A program made the translations under genes and the position numbers. A stretch of 64,000 nt of DNA from Erigeron canadensis (Eukaryota; Streptophyta; Magnoliopsida; Asterales; Asteraceae), in the NCBI RefSeq assembly GCF_010389155.1, contig NC_057765.1, positions 44,349,559 to 44,413,558 on the forward strand. Direction: 5' to 3'. Below are positions 34,768-46,977 of this stretch, one piece after another. Positions within the stretch are counted from its first letter, which is position 1; each line of letters begins with the position of its first letter. The notes under the pieces are model-generated. The model ran no database searches. It had not been told where the DNA came from and saw only the letters and a program-made list of their open reading frames with translations.

Positions 34768-37182
34768 ATGAAATTTGGCAAGAGACTAAAACAACATGTT
34801 CAAGAAACGTTGCCCGGGTGGCGCGATATGTACTTGAATTACAAGGACTTGAAGAAGCTCGTGAGGTTGATTTCCTCGTCATTGGAGTATGGAAGATCCG
34901 AAGCTGAGTTTGTTTACCATTTGAACAATGAAATTGAAAAGTTTAATGCATTTTTCATGGAGCAAGAAGAGGATTTCATTATTCGTCATAAGGCAAGTTA
35001 CGTTCTTATTTGTTTGTCTATCGTATGCATTTATCTTTTATACCAAATGTCGCCATTACTATTGTACTACGATACGGTACTACTAAATATAATATTCAAG
35101 TAACGAATTTAAATTGAATATAACTTTGTAGAATTGGCCTCACAAAATGATGGTTTTCTAACATAATTGTCAATATAGTCTGGGTGTCTTTAAGTGTCTC
35201 TTTTTTTTTTCTTTTTTTTTTCCTTTCTTTTGTTACATACGTTAATTAGCGAAAACCAAGTTCGTTTTGGTTTTTATTTTGTATATAGACCAAGGAGAAC
35301 TTTTATTGTAGTACTAGTGCGGTGGTAGGAGCGACTGTTGGTGGTGAAGGCGACGTCAAGTGGTGTAGATAATAGATGTAAAAATAGTTGATTTAAAAAG
35401 TTAATGAAAATGTTTTAAAAGATAAAATACCGATAATGTAATTTAATCATTAATGTTATTTTAGATAATTTCTCCATGTAACATTTAAATAGAGAATTAC
35501 GAGTATTTTTTTATTAGATAGCATAAAAGTATAGATTAAGTGTATAAGGAAATTAGTTTAAGAAATAAGAGTATTTTGGGTATAAAAAAGTACTGAATTT
35601 CCTAAAATAAAAATTTCAATATATTTTATAAGGAGTTATATATATTTCGCCTTAGATCACGACAAGAAGATCAATATTTTGGACTTATGGTTATAATGTT
35701 TTGTTGGCTACAGTCTGTCATGTCATATATTGAAGTCTTTGATAAAACAAATAACTTATCATCACTTAATAAATTGTTATTCTTTTTGTATAGTAGCTTG
35801 TATACAAATCATCTTTTCACTTACAATCCTATTAAAATCTTTGGTGATGAGTAAGTTTACTGATGATATCGATCGATGTTTCAAAAAACGACCTAAAATT
35901 AACTACTCGTGTTGACTTGGTCAACGACACATGACTTGGAAGATCAGAATTTTTGCTAAAATGTATAAATTTTGTTGGGGAATATGCAGGAGTTGCAACA
36001 AAGACTAAAGGGGGTGAATGAGAGTGAACCATTATCACAAGAAGAATATGAAGAAGAGATGGCCAAGATAAGAAAAGATATTGTTGACTTTCATGGTGAA
36101 ATGGTGCTTTTAGTCAACTACAGCAACATAAATTATACTGGTAAATAAATATAAAAAATGGTAACATTTTTATAATATTGGTGCATTAGGACCATTTATT
36201 GATCACAAAAATGAATGCAAGAAAATCGGTATATATAGTTAAACTACAACAACAACAAAAAATTTCACTGGTAGATAAATATGGTAGATAAAACTAACTG
36301 GGTTGAATTAGTGGTTGGAGCTCTTGCCTCTGGAAACAGAGGTCATGGGTTCGATTCTCATGCTCAGCAAGGCTGGAGGTCCTTTTTTTACCTTTGGTAG
36401 AACCTGGAAGCAGCCTCTATACCTTTGGTAGGGGTAAGACTGTCTACATATTAACCTTCCCCATACACCGTCGAAGACGGAATTGGGACCCAAAACCCGT
36501 GGAAGACTGCATTGGGAGTTACTTACTTGCTTACTTACTTTGCGTGCACTAGTTACCAACTATTTAATGAAGTCCTTATTTTAGAATATAATCAAAAAAA
36601 TATATTTATCGCTAATTAGCAATTTTTTAAAGAATCATAAATGCATATTAAATGAACGATTACTAGTACCCCTAAGACATGACAAATTCAAATGGTCACG
36701 TTTTTATGACATTCGTGCATTATGACTACAAATCACAAAATGAATGAAAGAAATTAGTGCAATAAATTAGGTGTAGTTAAATTAACAAGCTCTCTAAATC
36801 TTGCATTTTTGGCTCAGGAATGGCAAAGATTTTGAAGAAATATGACAAACAAACTGGGGGATTATTGCGGTGGCCATTCATCCAAAAAGTTTTAGAGCAA
36901 CCTTTCTTCACAACCGAGCTCATTTCAAAGCTTGTGAAAGAATGTGAAGCCACCATCGACGAGCTTTTTCCTACGGTAGTGGTGGAAGAGGAGATGCAAG
37001 AGGCAGCAATCATGATGGCGCGAGAAGGAATTTTTAGGAACACCGTTGCAGCATTGATGATCATGAAAGAGATACGAAAAGGGAGTTCGACTCAGAGTCA
37101 TTTTTCTCTCCCAACTCTAAATTTACCTGATACTGAGCTTATTCGGTCATGTCAACTCAACTCATCCGTCACAATCATTTAA
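34768..37182 (+). CDS. SPX-domain phosphate-sensor protein (SPX1/SPX3 type)
   Basis: Three exons: 34768-34992, 35990-36140 and 36818-37182, giving 246 aa, the usual size of stand-alone SPX proteins. The start [20 protein letters not shown] is the canonical SPX N-terminus. Later hallmarks are [32 protein letters not shown] (Lys-rich inositol-pyrophosphate pocket) and [17 protein letters not shown]. In this family the SPX domain binds inositol pyrophosphates and holds PHR1 inactive when phosphate is sufficient. Intron 1 begins GC, not GT: exon 1 ends CATAAG followed by GCAAGT, the consensus of GC-AG introns, and only this cut keeps the frame into ELQQRLK. Intron 2 carries a SINE. P1BS sites upstream suggest induction by phosphate starvation. 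Confidence 0.93.
36295..36545 (+). mobile_element. Au-type tRNA-derived SINE in SPX intron 2
   Basis: The tRNA-like head has an A-box-like segment (36303-36320) and a B box GGTTCGATTCT (36348-36358). The body reads GGTAGAACCTGGAAGCAGCC...GGGGTAAGACTGTCTACATA...CCCCATACACCGTCG, typical of Au-family SINEs, and the 3' end is a TTAC repeat. Target duplications were not clear. A 5'-truncated relative lies at 57716-57800. Confidence 0.75.
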
Positions 37183-37938
37183 CTAGTAGTTTCAACTTTT
37201 GAGTTTTATATATGTATAATCGGTTTGGTGTCCCTCGATATATTTGGGATACAAATGGTTTAAATAGTCTAAGTAATACGGAGTATATTAGAAAACATAA
37301 GAATTTCAGTCTTTCTGGACCATCATTCTCGACTATTACATTGTCTGTATCAATAGGCTAACAAAGAATTCAAGGCAAACATTCACATGGACATCCTATC
37401 GGCATTGAAAGGAAGATAATTCGAGTAATTAGTAAAGTCATCATGGATCCAATCTCGCAAGAAAACAATTTTACCACACTTACTTATAAAAAGGTTGGCT
37501 TGGGTTGTCTTTTATACAAAACAAGTCAAATGGTAAGACTAAATCATTTAACTGAAAATAATCGTGTTGATTGGGTTAAAAGATGTCTAAAGTACTAATT
37601 TCAAATGCATAAGAACCTCTTACTAGCTTGGTATACATAATATTTGTAAACCATACATAGAACATTAGCTTTTTATGAAGTTCAAATAAACGGATATATG
37701 CCAACCTTGTATTATGGACCGAAACACACACACATATATATATTGAACTCGAAGCAAAGGAGTCACATGTCCATAGCTACACAAAAAGCTTTAACGCGTC
37801 TGTAGCGAAGCTCTCAGTCGCATAAGCCAGGGAGTTATCTGGTTCCTATCATGTTTGTTTTTACACAAGTAAACAGGCGAAGATCAAAGAATGAATCAAA
37901 GATTATCATCACTAGATAGCATCTTGATTAGGATTTTT
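37183..37938. other. SPX 3' flank and remains of copia internal sequence
   Basis: About 37183-37450 is the probable 3'UTR and flank of the SPX gene. The part next to 37938 is the start of the internal region of the minus-strand LTR element, with no open coding frame left. Confidence 0.35.
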
Positions 37939-38238
37939 GACTCTGATACCAACTGATGTAGGGGAAAAAAGGATAAATAGTTAGACCTGTTGATTCAAAA
38001 AATACCCAAGAACAACTTTTCTAACTATCGTAGATTCAAAAAAGAATACTGATAATCAGGGTGATTTCACACACTAAACACACAATTGTGTATAGGGAGG
38101 AAGGAAGACTTTTCTTAACATTATCAAAAACTGACTTTCTAACCAAACTTACATCCCATTTATAGAGGAAATTTATGAGTAGGAAACTATAAAGTTTAGC
38201 AGCTAAATTAAATACATTAGGTAGCCTAGAGTCTAACA
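37939..38238 (-). mobile_element. copia-type LTR with primer-binding site
   Basis: On the minus strand an LTR of 285 bp starts TGTTAGACTC (38238) and ends CCCTACATCA (37954), with a TATA-like CCTCTATAAATGGG inside. Two bases later comes TTGGTATCAGAGTC (37939-37952), matching the initiator-Met tRNA primer-binding site used by most plant Ty1/copia elements. The second LTR and coding region were not found, so the element is truncated. Confidence 0.75.
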
Positions 38239-38321
38239 TAAAAAAGATAGAATTCTATAATGTTCATCAGTTTTTTATTATTTTCCTTTTGGTTTCAATA
38301 TGGAACTAGTTACCAAATATT

Positions 38322-38409
38322 ACTTCTCTCTCTCCCTCCCTATCTCTCTCTCTCTCTCTCTCTCTCTCCCTCCCTCCCTCCCTCCCTCCCTCCCTCCCTC
38401 CCTCCCTCT
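38322..38409. repeat. (CT)n/(CCCT)n microsatellite
   Basis: CT repeats followed by about ten CCCT units and then a short GT/GC stretch. Open frames here on both strands (Ser/Leu/Pro or Arg/Glu/Gly repeats) are artefacts. Confidence 0.95.
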
Positions 38410-39248
38410 CTGTGTGTGTGCGCACGCGTGCATGCATGTGCATTGTTAAGCATCGAAGAAAGTCAAGGTTGACCACGACTGAGTGCTCTTTGGGTATTTG
38501 TTCATTTTTGGTTCTACTTTTAATAGTTTTATTCAATAATGATATATATGGTTACAAAAACTGCATGCACTGAGTTACATTGCAAGCTGCAGGCAACGTC
38601 GGTGACTGTTGGAATTTTTGAATTTTTCAAGATTGTTGGCAACTGATGTAATAATTTTGATAAAGACAGATGTGATGGGGTTTCATGAGTTACAATCAAA
38701 ACATTTATCTGTTAAAATTTACATATTTGTACTGGATTTTGAATGTGATTTTTCTAGGTTGATTTGCTAGTAAGAAAAGGAAAAAGCCAAGGGAAGTGAA
38801 ATACCAATTGAATGGGATCAAGTTACAAGATGGTTTATCAACAGCAAATGGACAGATAAGGCGTGGAATGTGGTCTAAGGACTTGCTTTTGTTGCAAGTG
38901 TGTACTTGAGTTTGAAAGAAAGCAACTCTAGTAGGTTTCAACATGTTTGTAAGCCCAAAGAGATGGTAAAGGAGAGGATTTTGGAATGTATAAAACTCCA
39001 ATGGATAAGTTTAATATTTAAACATTGTTGTGCCAGAAAATTAAAAGAGAATTTATAAGTAATTTTGGTTGACAGTATACAAAAGGTTAGACTAGAGGCT
39101 GGCCATATAGAAGCACTAACACGAAAGTACAAATTATGCAGGTGCGGCATTTTGTATAAGAAAACGACAAAAATAATAATGAAAAGAGCATGGCAAAAAT
39201 TGAACAAATGACCCATCTTTGTAAAGATAGTTTCCATTCAATAGCAAT
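38410..39248 (+). other. intergenic DNA with one exon-like stretch
   Basis: About 38757-38909 after an acceptor-like TTTCTAG reads FASKKRKKPREVKYQLNGIK and LQDGLSTANGQIRRGMWSKD before a stop. It looks protein-derived but is isolated and unrecognised. The remainder shows nothing definite. Confidence 0.25.
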
Positions 39249-40619
39249 GTAGTTTGTCATTTTGCTCATTCTAATTATATGTAAATGAATTAATAAAATA
39301 AAAAATAATAAAATGATAGAAAGTTGGAGAAGAGAACCGGTAAGCAAATGAAACAATAAAGTAATAAAAAAAAAATTGGATGAGAGACGGCACGCAAAAA
39401 AAAGTAATTTTTTCCACCACCCTACGCTTACTGCACCTTCTGTCTCTTAATGTCTCTCGACAGATCCTTCAAAGTTTCACCACGACTCCTACCCCCCCCC
39501 CCTTCCTTCCACTTTCTCTTCTTCATAGTAAAAATTCGCTTTTCTATCTTCATCAAAGTTTTCTTCTTTATTCAGACATTTCAATGTGAGTATCTTCTCA
39601 CACGCAAATTTACGTTTGTCATTTTCATCCCTAACAAGTTCGATACTTCTCTTCTTCCATAGTAGCTTGGCTTTTTCTGTTAACGCTTTCTTACCCATTG
39701 AATTTCGACTATATAGCGTAAACCATCTCCACTAGTAGAAGTGATCATCTACCGGTTCCTCTTGCATATCCTTGACCACTCCCTTCTTTTTAAGGATCCG
39801 CTGAAACTTGTATGCCACCCACCCATTACGATATGATTCGGTGAGCATGGCTATCAAAACTTGTATGCACATTATTAAAGGCTTCACTTACCCTCTTATA
39901 TTTAAGGTCATTTACTAACTTCCAAGTCTCTTTGTCATACCTGACTTCAAACTCATATCCCAAGGGTACCGATCCATTTATAACATTAATCTGTTGTTTT
40001 TTTTATCACCTTTCTTTTTCTTCTTTCTTTTACCCGGCTTCTCATTCTCTTTAAGCTCTTTTGGTGGATCCGGCTTGTCAAATAATTCTTTTGGTATTCC
40101 AAAACTCTTACCGTCGTCTTCACTCCTTCAAATCGCATTTATATAGGTATTGTGAGAGATAAATTCTTGCTCCTGTGAATCAGATATATATATAATAGAT
40201 GGACTTTTCTTATTTCATGCCCAACCGACTTCATGTCTCGTTTTCCTTTTTTTGATCCATCATCCTCACAAGCCACTTTCCTTGTTTTAACATCCATTTA
40301 TTTTGTTGCAAAACTAAAGTGTACATATTTAATTTAGTTTTTTTTTATTTCCTCGTCCTTAAGCACTCTTTCACGCTTAGGTTTTTTGAACCTAAACTTC
40401 CTGGTTTGCCTATAGACGTCTTTAATGAACGTCTTTCTAAAGTTTCTATTTTCATCATCGAACCGGTAAACAAAATAGTTGCTCCTACGTAATCATAATC
40501 CCCGTCCATTATATTCCTTCACAAATTACAAAGCAAGTATTTAGTAGACGTAAGACACTTAGACTATAACTAGACTAATCATAATATTGACTACCATTAA
40601 CATAAATTAATTAATCATT
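39249..40619. repeat. 1.4-kb direct repeat, copy A
   Basis: Matches 42697-44136 from TGTAGTTTGTCATTTTGCTC to TTAATCATT with mostly small differences. It has a deletion of about 60 bp near 39860 relative to copy B. The minus strand carries the decayed reading frames described under copy B. Confidence 0.85.
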
Positions 40620-40875
40620 GCATACATGAAAGTCTAACACAAAGAATTTATCCAATGTTGTAATCTAAACAAAGAAAAGGAAACAAACTGGAAGTAGAAA
40701 CCAATGAGAATCCCTCTCTTTGCGTCTGGCGAACTCACGAACAAAAACCAAGGCAAAAGCCAGCTGGCTTTTACGACAGCTAATCCTCACGTACGAGTTT
40801 TTTTTTTGTTTTTGAACGTTCTTATGTACGAGTTAATTCTGAGCAATAAATTCTTTCTCTTATGAATCAAAGTTA

Positions 40876-41545
40876 ATTGTGAGAGATAAATTTTTTCTCC
40901 TATGAATTAGATATATATATATATAATAGATGGAGTTTTCTTATTTCATGCCCAACCGACTTAATGTCTCGTTTTTCTTTTTTTTGGTCCATCACCCACA
41001 CGAGCCACTTTCCTTGTTTTAACATCCATTTATTTTGTTGCAAAACTAAAGTGTACATATTTAATTTAGTTTATTTATTTCCTTGGCCTTAAGCACTCTT
41101 TCACGCTTAGGTTTTTTGAACCTAGACTTCCTGATTTGCCTGTAGACGTCTTTAATGAACGTCTTTCTAAAGTCTCTATTTTCATCATCAAACCGGTAAA
41201 CAAAACAACTGCATTTAAGCTGCATTTAATGTAATTATAATCTCCGTCCATTATATTTCTTCACAAATTACAAAACAAGTATTTAGTAGATGTAACACTT
41301 AGACTATGATTATAGTAATCATAATGTTGACTACTATTAACATAAAATAATTAATCAATGCATATAAGAAAATCTAACACAAAAAGAGTTTATCTGATGT
41401 TGTAATCTAAATAAAGAAAAGGAAAAAAACCGGAAGTAGAAACCAATGAGAATCCTTCTCCTTGCGTATGCGAACTTACGAACGAAAGCCAAGGCAAAAG
41501 CCAGCTGGCTTTTAGGGCTGCTAATCCTCACGTACGAGTTTTATT
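40876..41545. repeat. partial repeat copies b' and c'
   Basis: 40876-41360 repeats the 40149-40619 part of copy A, and 41360-41545 repeats the 40620-40830 segment that follows copy A. A third partial copy is at 41556-41806. All lie in the same direction, so the block grew by local tandem duplication. Confidence 0.75.
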
Positions 41546-41555
41546 TTCAAACGTT

Positions 41556-41806
41556 TAATTGTGAGGGATAAATTGCTCATATGAGTTACATATATATAAT
41601 AGATGGAGTTTCCTTATTTTATACCCAACCGACTTCATGTCTCGTTTTCCTTTCTTTTGGTCCAACACCCACACGAGCCACTTTCCTTGTTTTAACATCC
41701 ATTTATTTTGTTGCAAAACTAAAGTGTACATATTTAATTTAGTTTTATTATTTCCTCAGCCTTAAGCACTCTTTTACGCTTAGTTTTTTGAACCTAGACT
41801 TAAAAT
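41556..41806. repeat. partial repeat copy b''
   Basis: Repeats the first half of the 40149-40619 segment, ending at TTTTTTGAACCTAGACTT, then runs into an AT microsatellite (about 41821-41852). Confidence 0.7.
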
Positions 41807-41818
41807 TTGGTAAACTTT

Positions 41819-41853
<35 letters not shown>

Positions 41854-42023
41854 AAGAGGAAAAAAACAAAAATTATATATATAAAAAAAAGCTTATGTGA
41901 CCTCTTCATTTAGATAACGCACAATTATTTATTTGTCAAATTGTTTTCATTTATATAACAAGTATAGGATTTTTCATTTATATAATAAGTATGTAATTAT
42001 TTTTCATTTATATACAAGTATAG

Positions 42024-42375
42024 GATTTGTCAACCATCAAACCAAATCGACCCATACCCTTCTCGGATACTTTTTGTTGCTGCAGAAATGGGAAACATTA
42101 AATTCATTGTTGAGCTTATACGTAAGTATCCTGATCTTATATGGAAGGTAGACAATGATAACCGAAGTATCTTTCACGTTGCTGTCTCTCGTCGCCATGA
42201 GGGTATCTATAATCTGTTATATGAGATTGGCTCGATGAAGGATATGATAGTTGTTCTCAAAGACAGAAATGAGAACAATATGTTGCATCTGGTTGGTAAT
42301 ATGGTAGAGAAAAACCAACTTAAGGGTGTGCCAGGGGCAGCTTTTCAAATGCAACGTGAATTGTTGTGGTACAAG
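42024..42375 (+). pseudogene. orphan exon of an ankyrin-repeat/PGG (ACD6/ITN1-like) gene
   Basis: An exon framed by TATAG and AAG-GTATTT encodes LFVAAEMGNIKFIVELIRKY, IFHVAVSRRHEGIYNLLYEI, NNMLHLVGNM and a QRELLWYK end. These are the last ankyrin repeats and linker that precede the PGG membrane domain in plant ACD6/ITN1-type proteins. No upstream ankyrin exons or downstream PGG exon are present. It sits between the partial repeats and repeat copy B, so it looks like a fragment moved or left by rearrangement. Frame is intact. Confidence 0.75.
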
Positions 42376-42696
42376 GTATTTTAATGTATATTACATTGAT
42401 TCTATATAAATTCTTCTCTATAGTTGTTAGGCCTCCACCAACCCTGAAGCTCTTTCTCTCTCTTTCTCACTACCACATCAGTTTTTCTCTATCCTAAATC
42501 ACCTCTTCCTTATCTCTTCCTCACAAAAAAAAATATTATTTAATTAAACCAAAAAGTTTTTATTGTTTGGAAGTTATCGGACCCCACATAAGTTTGCTTT
42601 TCTCTTGTCTTCACTCGGCGACCCAAGGATGAGGAGGGGAAGGAAGAGCCTTGGAAGAGGTTGCTGCCAAGTGCCAACCCAAGAAGTGTGGAAGAG

Positions 42697-44136
42697 TGTA
42701 GTTTGTCATTTTGCTCACTCTAATTATATGTAAATGAATTAATAAAATAAAAATTAATAAAATGATAGAAAATTGGAGAAGAGAACCGGTAAGCAAATGA
42801 AACAATAAAGTAATAATAAAAAAAAAATTGGATGAGAGATGACACGCAAAAAAAAGTAATTTTTCCACCACCCTACGCTTACTGCACCTTCTGTCTCTTA
42901 ATGTCTCTCGACACATCCTTGAAAGTTTCACCACCACTCCTACCTCCCCCCCCCCCTCCTTCCACTTTCTCTTCTTCATAGTAAAAATTCGCTTATTTAT
43001 CTTCATCAAAGTTTTCTTCTTTATTCAGACATTTCAATGTGAGTATCTTCTCACACGCAAATTTACGTTCATCATTTTTATCCCTAACAAGTTCGATACT
43101 TCTCTTCTTCCATAGTAGCTTGGCTTTTTCTGTTAACGTATTCTTACCCATTGAATTATGACTATATAGCGTAAACCATCTCCACTAATAGAAGTGATCA
43201 TCTACCGGTTCCTCTTGCATATCCTTGACCACTCCCTTCTTTTTAAGGATCCGCTGAAACTTGTATGCCACCCACCTATTACGATATGATTCTGGGAGCA
43301 TGGCTATCAGAAGTTGTATATTGATTCGAAGTTCCAGAATTTTAGCCTCATCGTATGGCGAATTTTCAAGGCTAGCATGCACATTATTAAAGGCTTCAGA
43401 TACCCTCTTATATTTAAGGTCATTTACTAACTTCCAAGTCTCCTTGTAATACTTGACTTCAAACTCATATCCCAAGGGTACCGATCCATTTATAACGTTA
43501 ATCTGTTGCTTTCTTGATCACCTTTCTTTTTCTTCTTTCTTTTACCCGTCTTCTCATTCTCTTTAAGCTCTTTTGGTGGACCCGGCTTGCCAAATAATTC
43601 TTTTGGTACACCAAAACTCTTACCGTCGTCTTCACTCCTTCAAATCGCATTTATATAGGTATTCTAAGAGATAAATTCTTGCTCCTGTAAATCAGATATA
43701 TATATATAATAGATGGAGTTTTCTTATTTCATGCCCAACCGACTTCATGTCTCGTTTTCCTTTTTTTTGATCCATCATCCTCACAAGCCACTTTCCTTGT
43801 TTTAACATCCATTTATTTTGTTGCAAAACTAAAGTGTACATATTTAATTTAGTTTTTTTTTTAATTTCCTCGTCCTTAAGCACTCTTTCACGCTTAGGTT
43901 TTTTGAACCTAAACTTCCTGGTTTGCCTATAGACGTCTTTAATGAACGTCTTTCTAAAGTTTCTATTTTCATCATCGAACTGGTAAACAAAATAGCTGCT
44001 CCTACGTAATCATAATCCCCGACCATTATATTCCTTCACAAATTACAAAGCAAGTATTTAGTAGACGTAAGACACTTAGACTATAACTAGACTAATCATA
44101 ATATTGACTACCATTAACATAAAATAATTAATCATT
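42697..44136 (-). repeat. 1.4-kb direct repeat, copy B, with unrecognised minus-strand coding relic
   Basis: Copy B is the fullest version. On the minus strand one stretch reads FVYRFDDENRNFRKTFIKDV then QTRKFRFKKPKRERVLKDEE (about 43990-43870); another (43475-43185) reads YEFEVKYYKETWKLVNDLKY, LENSPYDEAKILELRINIQL, ESYRNRWVAYKFQRILKKKG and continues toward NEERKFACEKILTLK-like text with shifts. The pieces behave like exons of one basic, charged protein, now split by stops. I do not recognise the family. Confidence 0.6.
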
Positions 44137-45585
44137 CCGTGATAAAGATTTCTTTTGTATCTTACCAAATGGGTATGTATAAAATGGTGAGATGAAAAAG
44201 AAAACACCAAAACATTATCATATTTATTCAAAGCTTTTATTTTCCAACATTTTTAAATAATAAATATAACAATCCGCACATCGAGCGGGTAAAATACCTA
44301 GTATATATATATATACTCATCGCATTTAATCTCATATGCTCTTCGTTTACAAACCAGTTTTTCTTGTATTTGATGTGTACTGAATTAATTCAATTTAAAA
44401 ACATATGCGTATACTCTAATATATGTCCATGGCAAACTGATTTTCTTTATATCTTAAAATTCTTATTTATTACACATTAAACATAGAGAAAATTGGTTTG
44501 CCAACTAAAAATGTCATGTAATTAAATGAGATGAATGTATATACAAATGACCTTATAATTGAAATGTAAATAAACACTATTTATCTAACAATTTTTGATA
44601 AATAAGTAAAAATTCTATTTTTTTTTATCTAACTTAAAACATTATTATAAACTTTTTCATATTCTCTCTTAGTTACTTATAAAAAATCATTCAAAAGAAT
44701 TATTGCAAACATTTTTTTCTAGATTAATTAATGAATAGATCGGACCAATTAGCTCAATGTTAATGTTAAAATGAATTGCTTTTGTTTTAACTTTTAAGTT
44801 ATATATATGACCATAGATATAATTATATAATATAATATTACCGTCGGACGAACGAGTTTAATTTAATTTTAGATATTTAATTTCAAATCACATCACCACG
44901 TTATCATGTTGTAAAATAGTGTTTATGATATGTATGATCATATTAGGTAAATACTGATTAAATGTGAATTTTTCATGTACGATAGTTTTTCTCACGACTT
45001 CATTCTAAAAGAAACATGGACTAAACTTGTAGTATCCTTCTTTTAGTAGCCTTCTTCAGGTAGTCATTTTTATATCAATACTGACGAGTTGAGCAAGCCA
45101 CATAAAGTTACAAACCTCTTTGGAACTCTATAAAGTGTAAACAAAAAAGTTTGGATAACAAATGTAAGAAAACACTTTGTGAAGGGACTAAACTTGTAGT
45201 ATCTTCTTTTGGTAGCCTTCTTCATGTAGTCATTTTTATATCAATACCGACTAAAGTTCAACAGAAAATAAATATCTCTTGAAGATTAATTTATGCACTA
45301 AACCTAATCCAATCCACCAGGTAATTTTCTCTATATGCTCTTATTATATAATTCGTTGTTTATCTTTTATATTATTGCTATCAAACTCTGAAACCTGATA
45401 ATTTTTTTGGATATAACTTTTAGGGATTTATATAATTTGTGATAAAATCATCTTACATACAACATATATGTTTCTTTGCCAGAGGTTTTTAAATACCATG
45501 TTTAATAACCTCGTGAAGCTATTCATGTGTGCCTAACTATACATACATGTTGAACAATATATATATAAGATATATAATATAATAT
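44137..45585. other. AT-rich DNA with Helitron-like end and short duplication
   Basis: 44273-44302 carries an imperfect hairpin (CCGC/GCGG) followed by CTAG-T, a weak Helitron 3' end. A 68-bp segment at 45018-45085 (CTAAACTTGTAGTATCCTTC...TTTTTATATCAATA) is repeated at 45185-45250. No gene is seen. Confidence 0.4.
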
Positions 45586-46300
45586 TTAGATGACTGAGAG
45601 TGAGATACTGAATTGCTCCAGTGAGATTCTAAACAAGGAATTACAAGCGATAGGAGGATCAGGGGATCCGATTTTTGTATATGTGTCAATCGGTGTGTTG
45701 CACGGCTTGCACTCGGTCATATTTGCTCGACTGAAATGGACGAGAGTAGTTCTGTCGAGAGATAAATGAATTCTTTTAGGTGTTCTAGAGATGCCAATAT
45801 CAAAAGATGGTATTGAATGACACTTCAAAGTAGTCCCCGTAGAAGTCGTGGTTAGTTGAATAACATCTACATAAAGAAGTAGATATGGTACCCATGGTAT
45901 GACATGTTCTCGAAACCAAGAGTACTGATGGCATACATAGCAAATCCGATGGTACTGTGTTGGAGACAATATGAGACTTTGCAATAGATATGTAGTATTC
46001 GGGTGCCAAGTGCTAAGTTGAGGGTGTTATGGACGGCAGATTGCAGGCAGTTTAACCGCCAGACAATAGGTCCCGTCACAATCAAAACCTAGTTGACCTT
46101 TTCTATTGGTTACCTAGACAGATTTGTAACTATCCACCTTACATTTATGCAACCATATAGACCATATTATGTTAACCGCCTGCTTAGAACAAGATTCTAC
46201 TTCCAATCCTTGTAAGAGCATTGTATTCTGCTTGCATTGCTACTCACCATCTAGGATCTTTAAGGGCTTGGAGTTAAGAGTATGTATAGCGGAAATAAAA
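45586..46300 (-). pseudogene. Ty1/copia reverse-transcriptase relic
   Basis: The minus strand carries decayed copia polyprotein text in several frames: LKDP-like and QCKQNTMLL-like start (about 46260), LNLALGTRILHI (about 46020), the YLLLYVDVI stretch (core YVDD changed to YVDV, about 45860) and MTECKPCNTPIDTYTKIGSP (about 45700). Order and spacing match a copia RT region, but there are many stops and frameshifts. Inactive. Confidence 0.75.
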
Positions 46301-46977
46301 AATGATGGTGACATAGAGGTTAAGTAAGTCTTGAATGGGTTTAACAACTTGCTTAGCCCTAGTGACCTTAGGATAAGTGGAAGAGGACTGGGACTATGTG
46401 GTGGGTGAGGATATAGCTGAACCTGAGGATCATTGGCAGAAATATGTGTATAGTGTTTTTAAGTATCTTTCTGTCTAATTAAGTTTCTAATAACTGGATT
46501 CCAGGAATACGGTACTGTTGGTAACCCAAAGAACTTAAGCCCATTTCTTGAAAGTGGCACATTAACTAAGGAACTAATGGAGGTGTGATATAATGCTTGA
46601 TCTTGCATGAAATACAATATATACTTATAACTTTTTTCATATTTGCTTTTTCGAAGCGATGGTAATTATATATATTGAAACATTTGTTCTATGTCACCTT
46701 TGGTAATCGATCTAATATTAACCAACTAGAATGTAGAATTTAAGGTTTTAATATGCTCAATAAAGAGAACAAATTTTGGTGAATGAAACTCAATGCAATC
46801 AGTCAGTTATTTATAAGTACTAATGGCATGAAAATTTTTTAGTCTTTTTGTTTCTAAGTCTGTGGGCATGGCACATCGTTTTAGCTGTTTCTTTATTTTA
46901 ACTTATCAGGTAAACCGGGTCCGGGAGCATCTGTAAGATCAAAGTCGTATAGTTTACATTCAAGAAACACCATAAAA
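46301..46977. other. upstream region of the membrane-protein gene
   Basis: Non-coding. The last bases before the start codon (AACACCATAAAAATG) give an acceptable plant start context. Confidence 0.3.

Noticed and set aside
34993..35000. A normal GT donor four bases downstream for SPX intron 1
   Set aside because: Using it adds four bases and breaks the reading frame into the conserved second exon; GC-AG fits both frame and consensus.
36340..36360. tRNA gene suggested by a B-box GGTTCGATTC
   Set aside because: The surrounding sequence does not form a cloverleaf and continues as a SINE body; the same applies at 55744 and 11612.
38260..38536. Ser/Pro-rich and Arg/Glu/Gly-rich frames on both strands
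   Set aside because: They are translations of a CT/CCCT microsatellite.
39249..44136. The two 1.4-kb direct repeats as LTRs of one retrotransposon (both begin TG and end CA-like)
   Set aside because: No primer-binding site or polypurine tract lies inside either repeat, the interior has partial repeat copies and a host ankyrin exon instead of gag/pol, and the repeats themselves carry coding relics.
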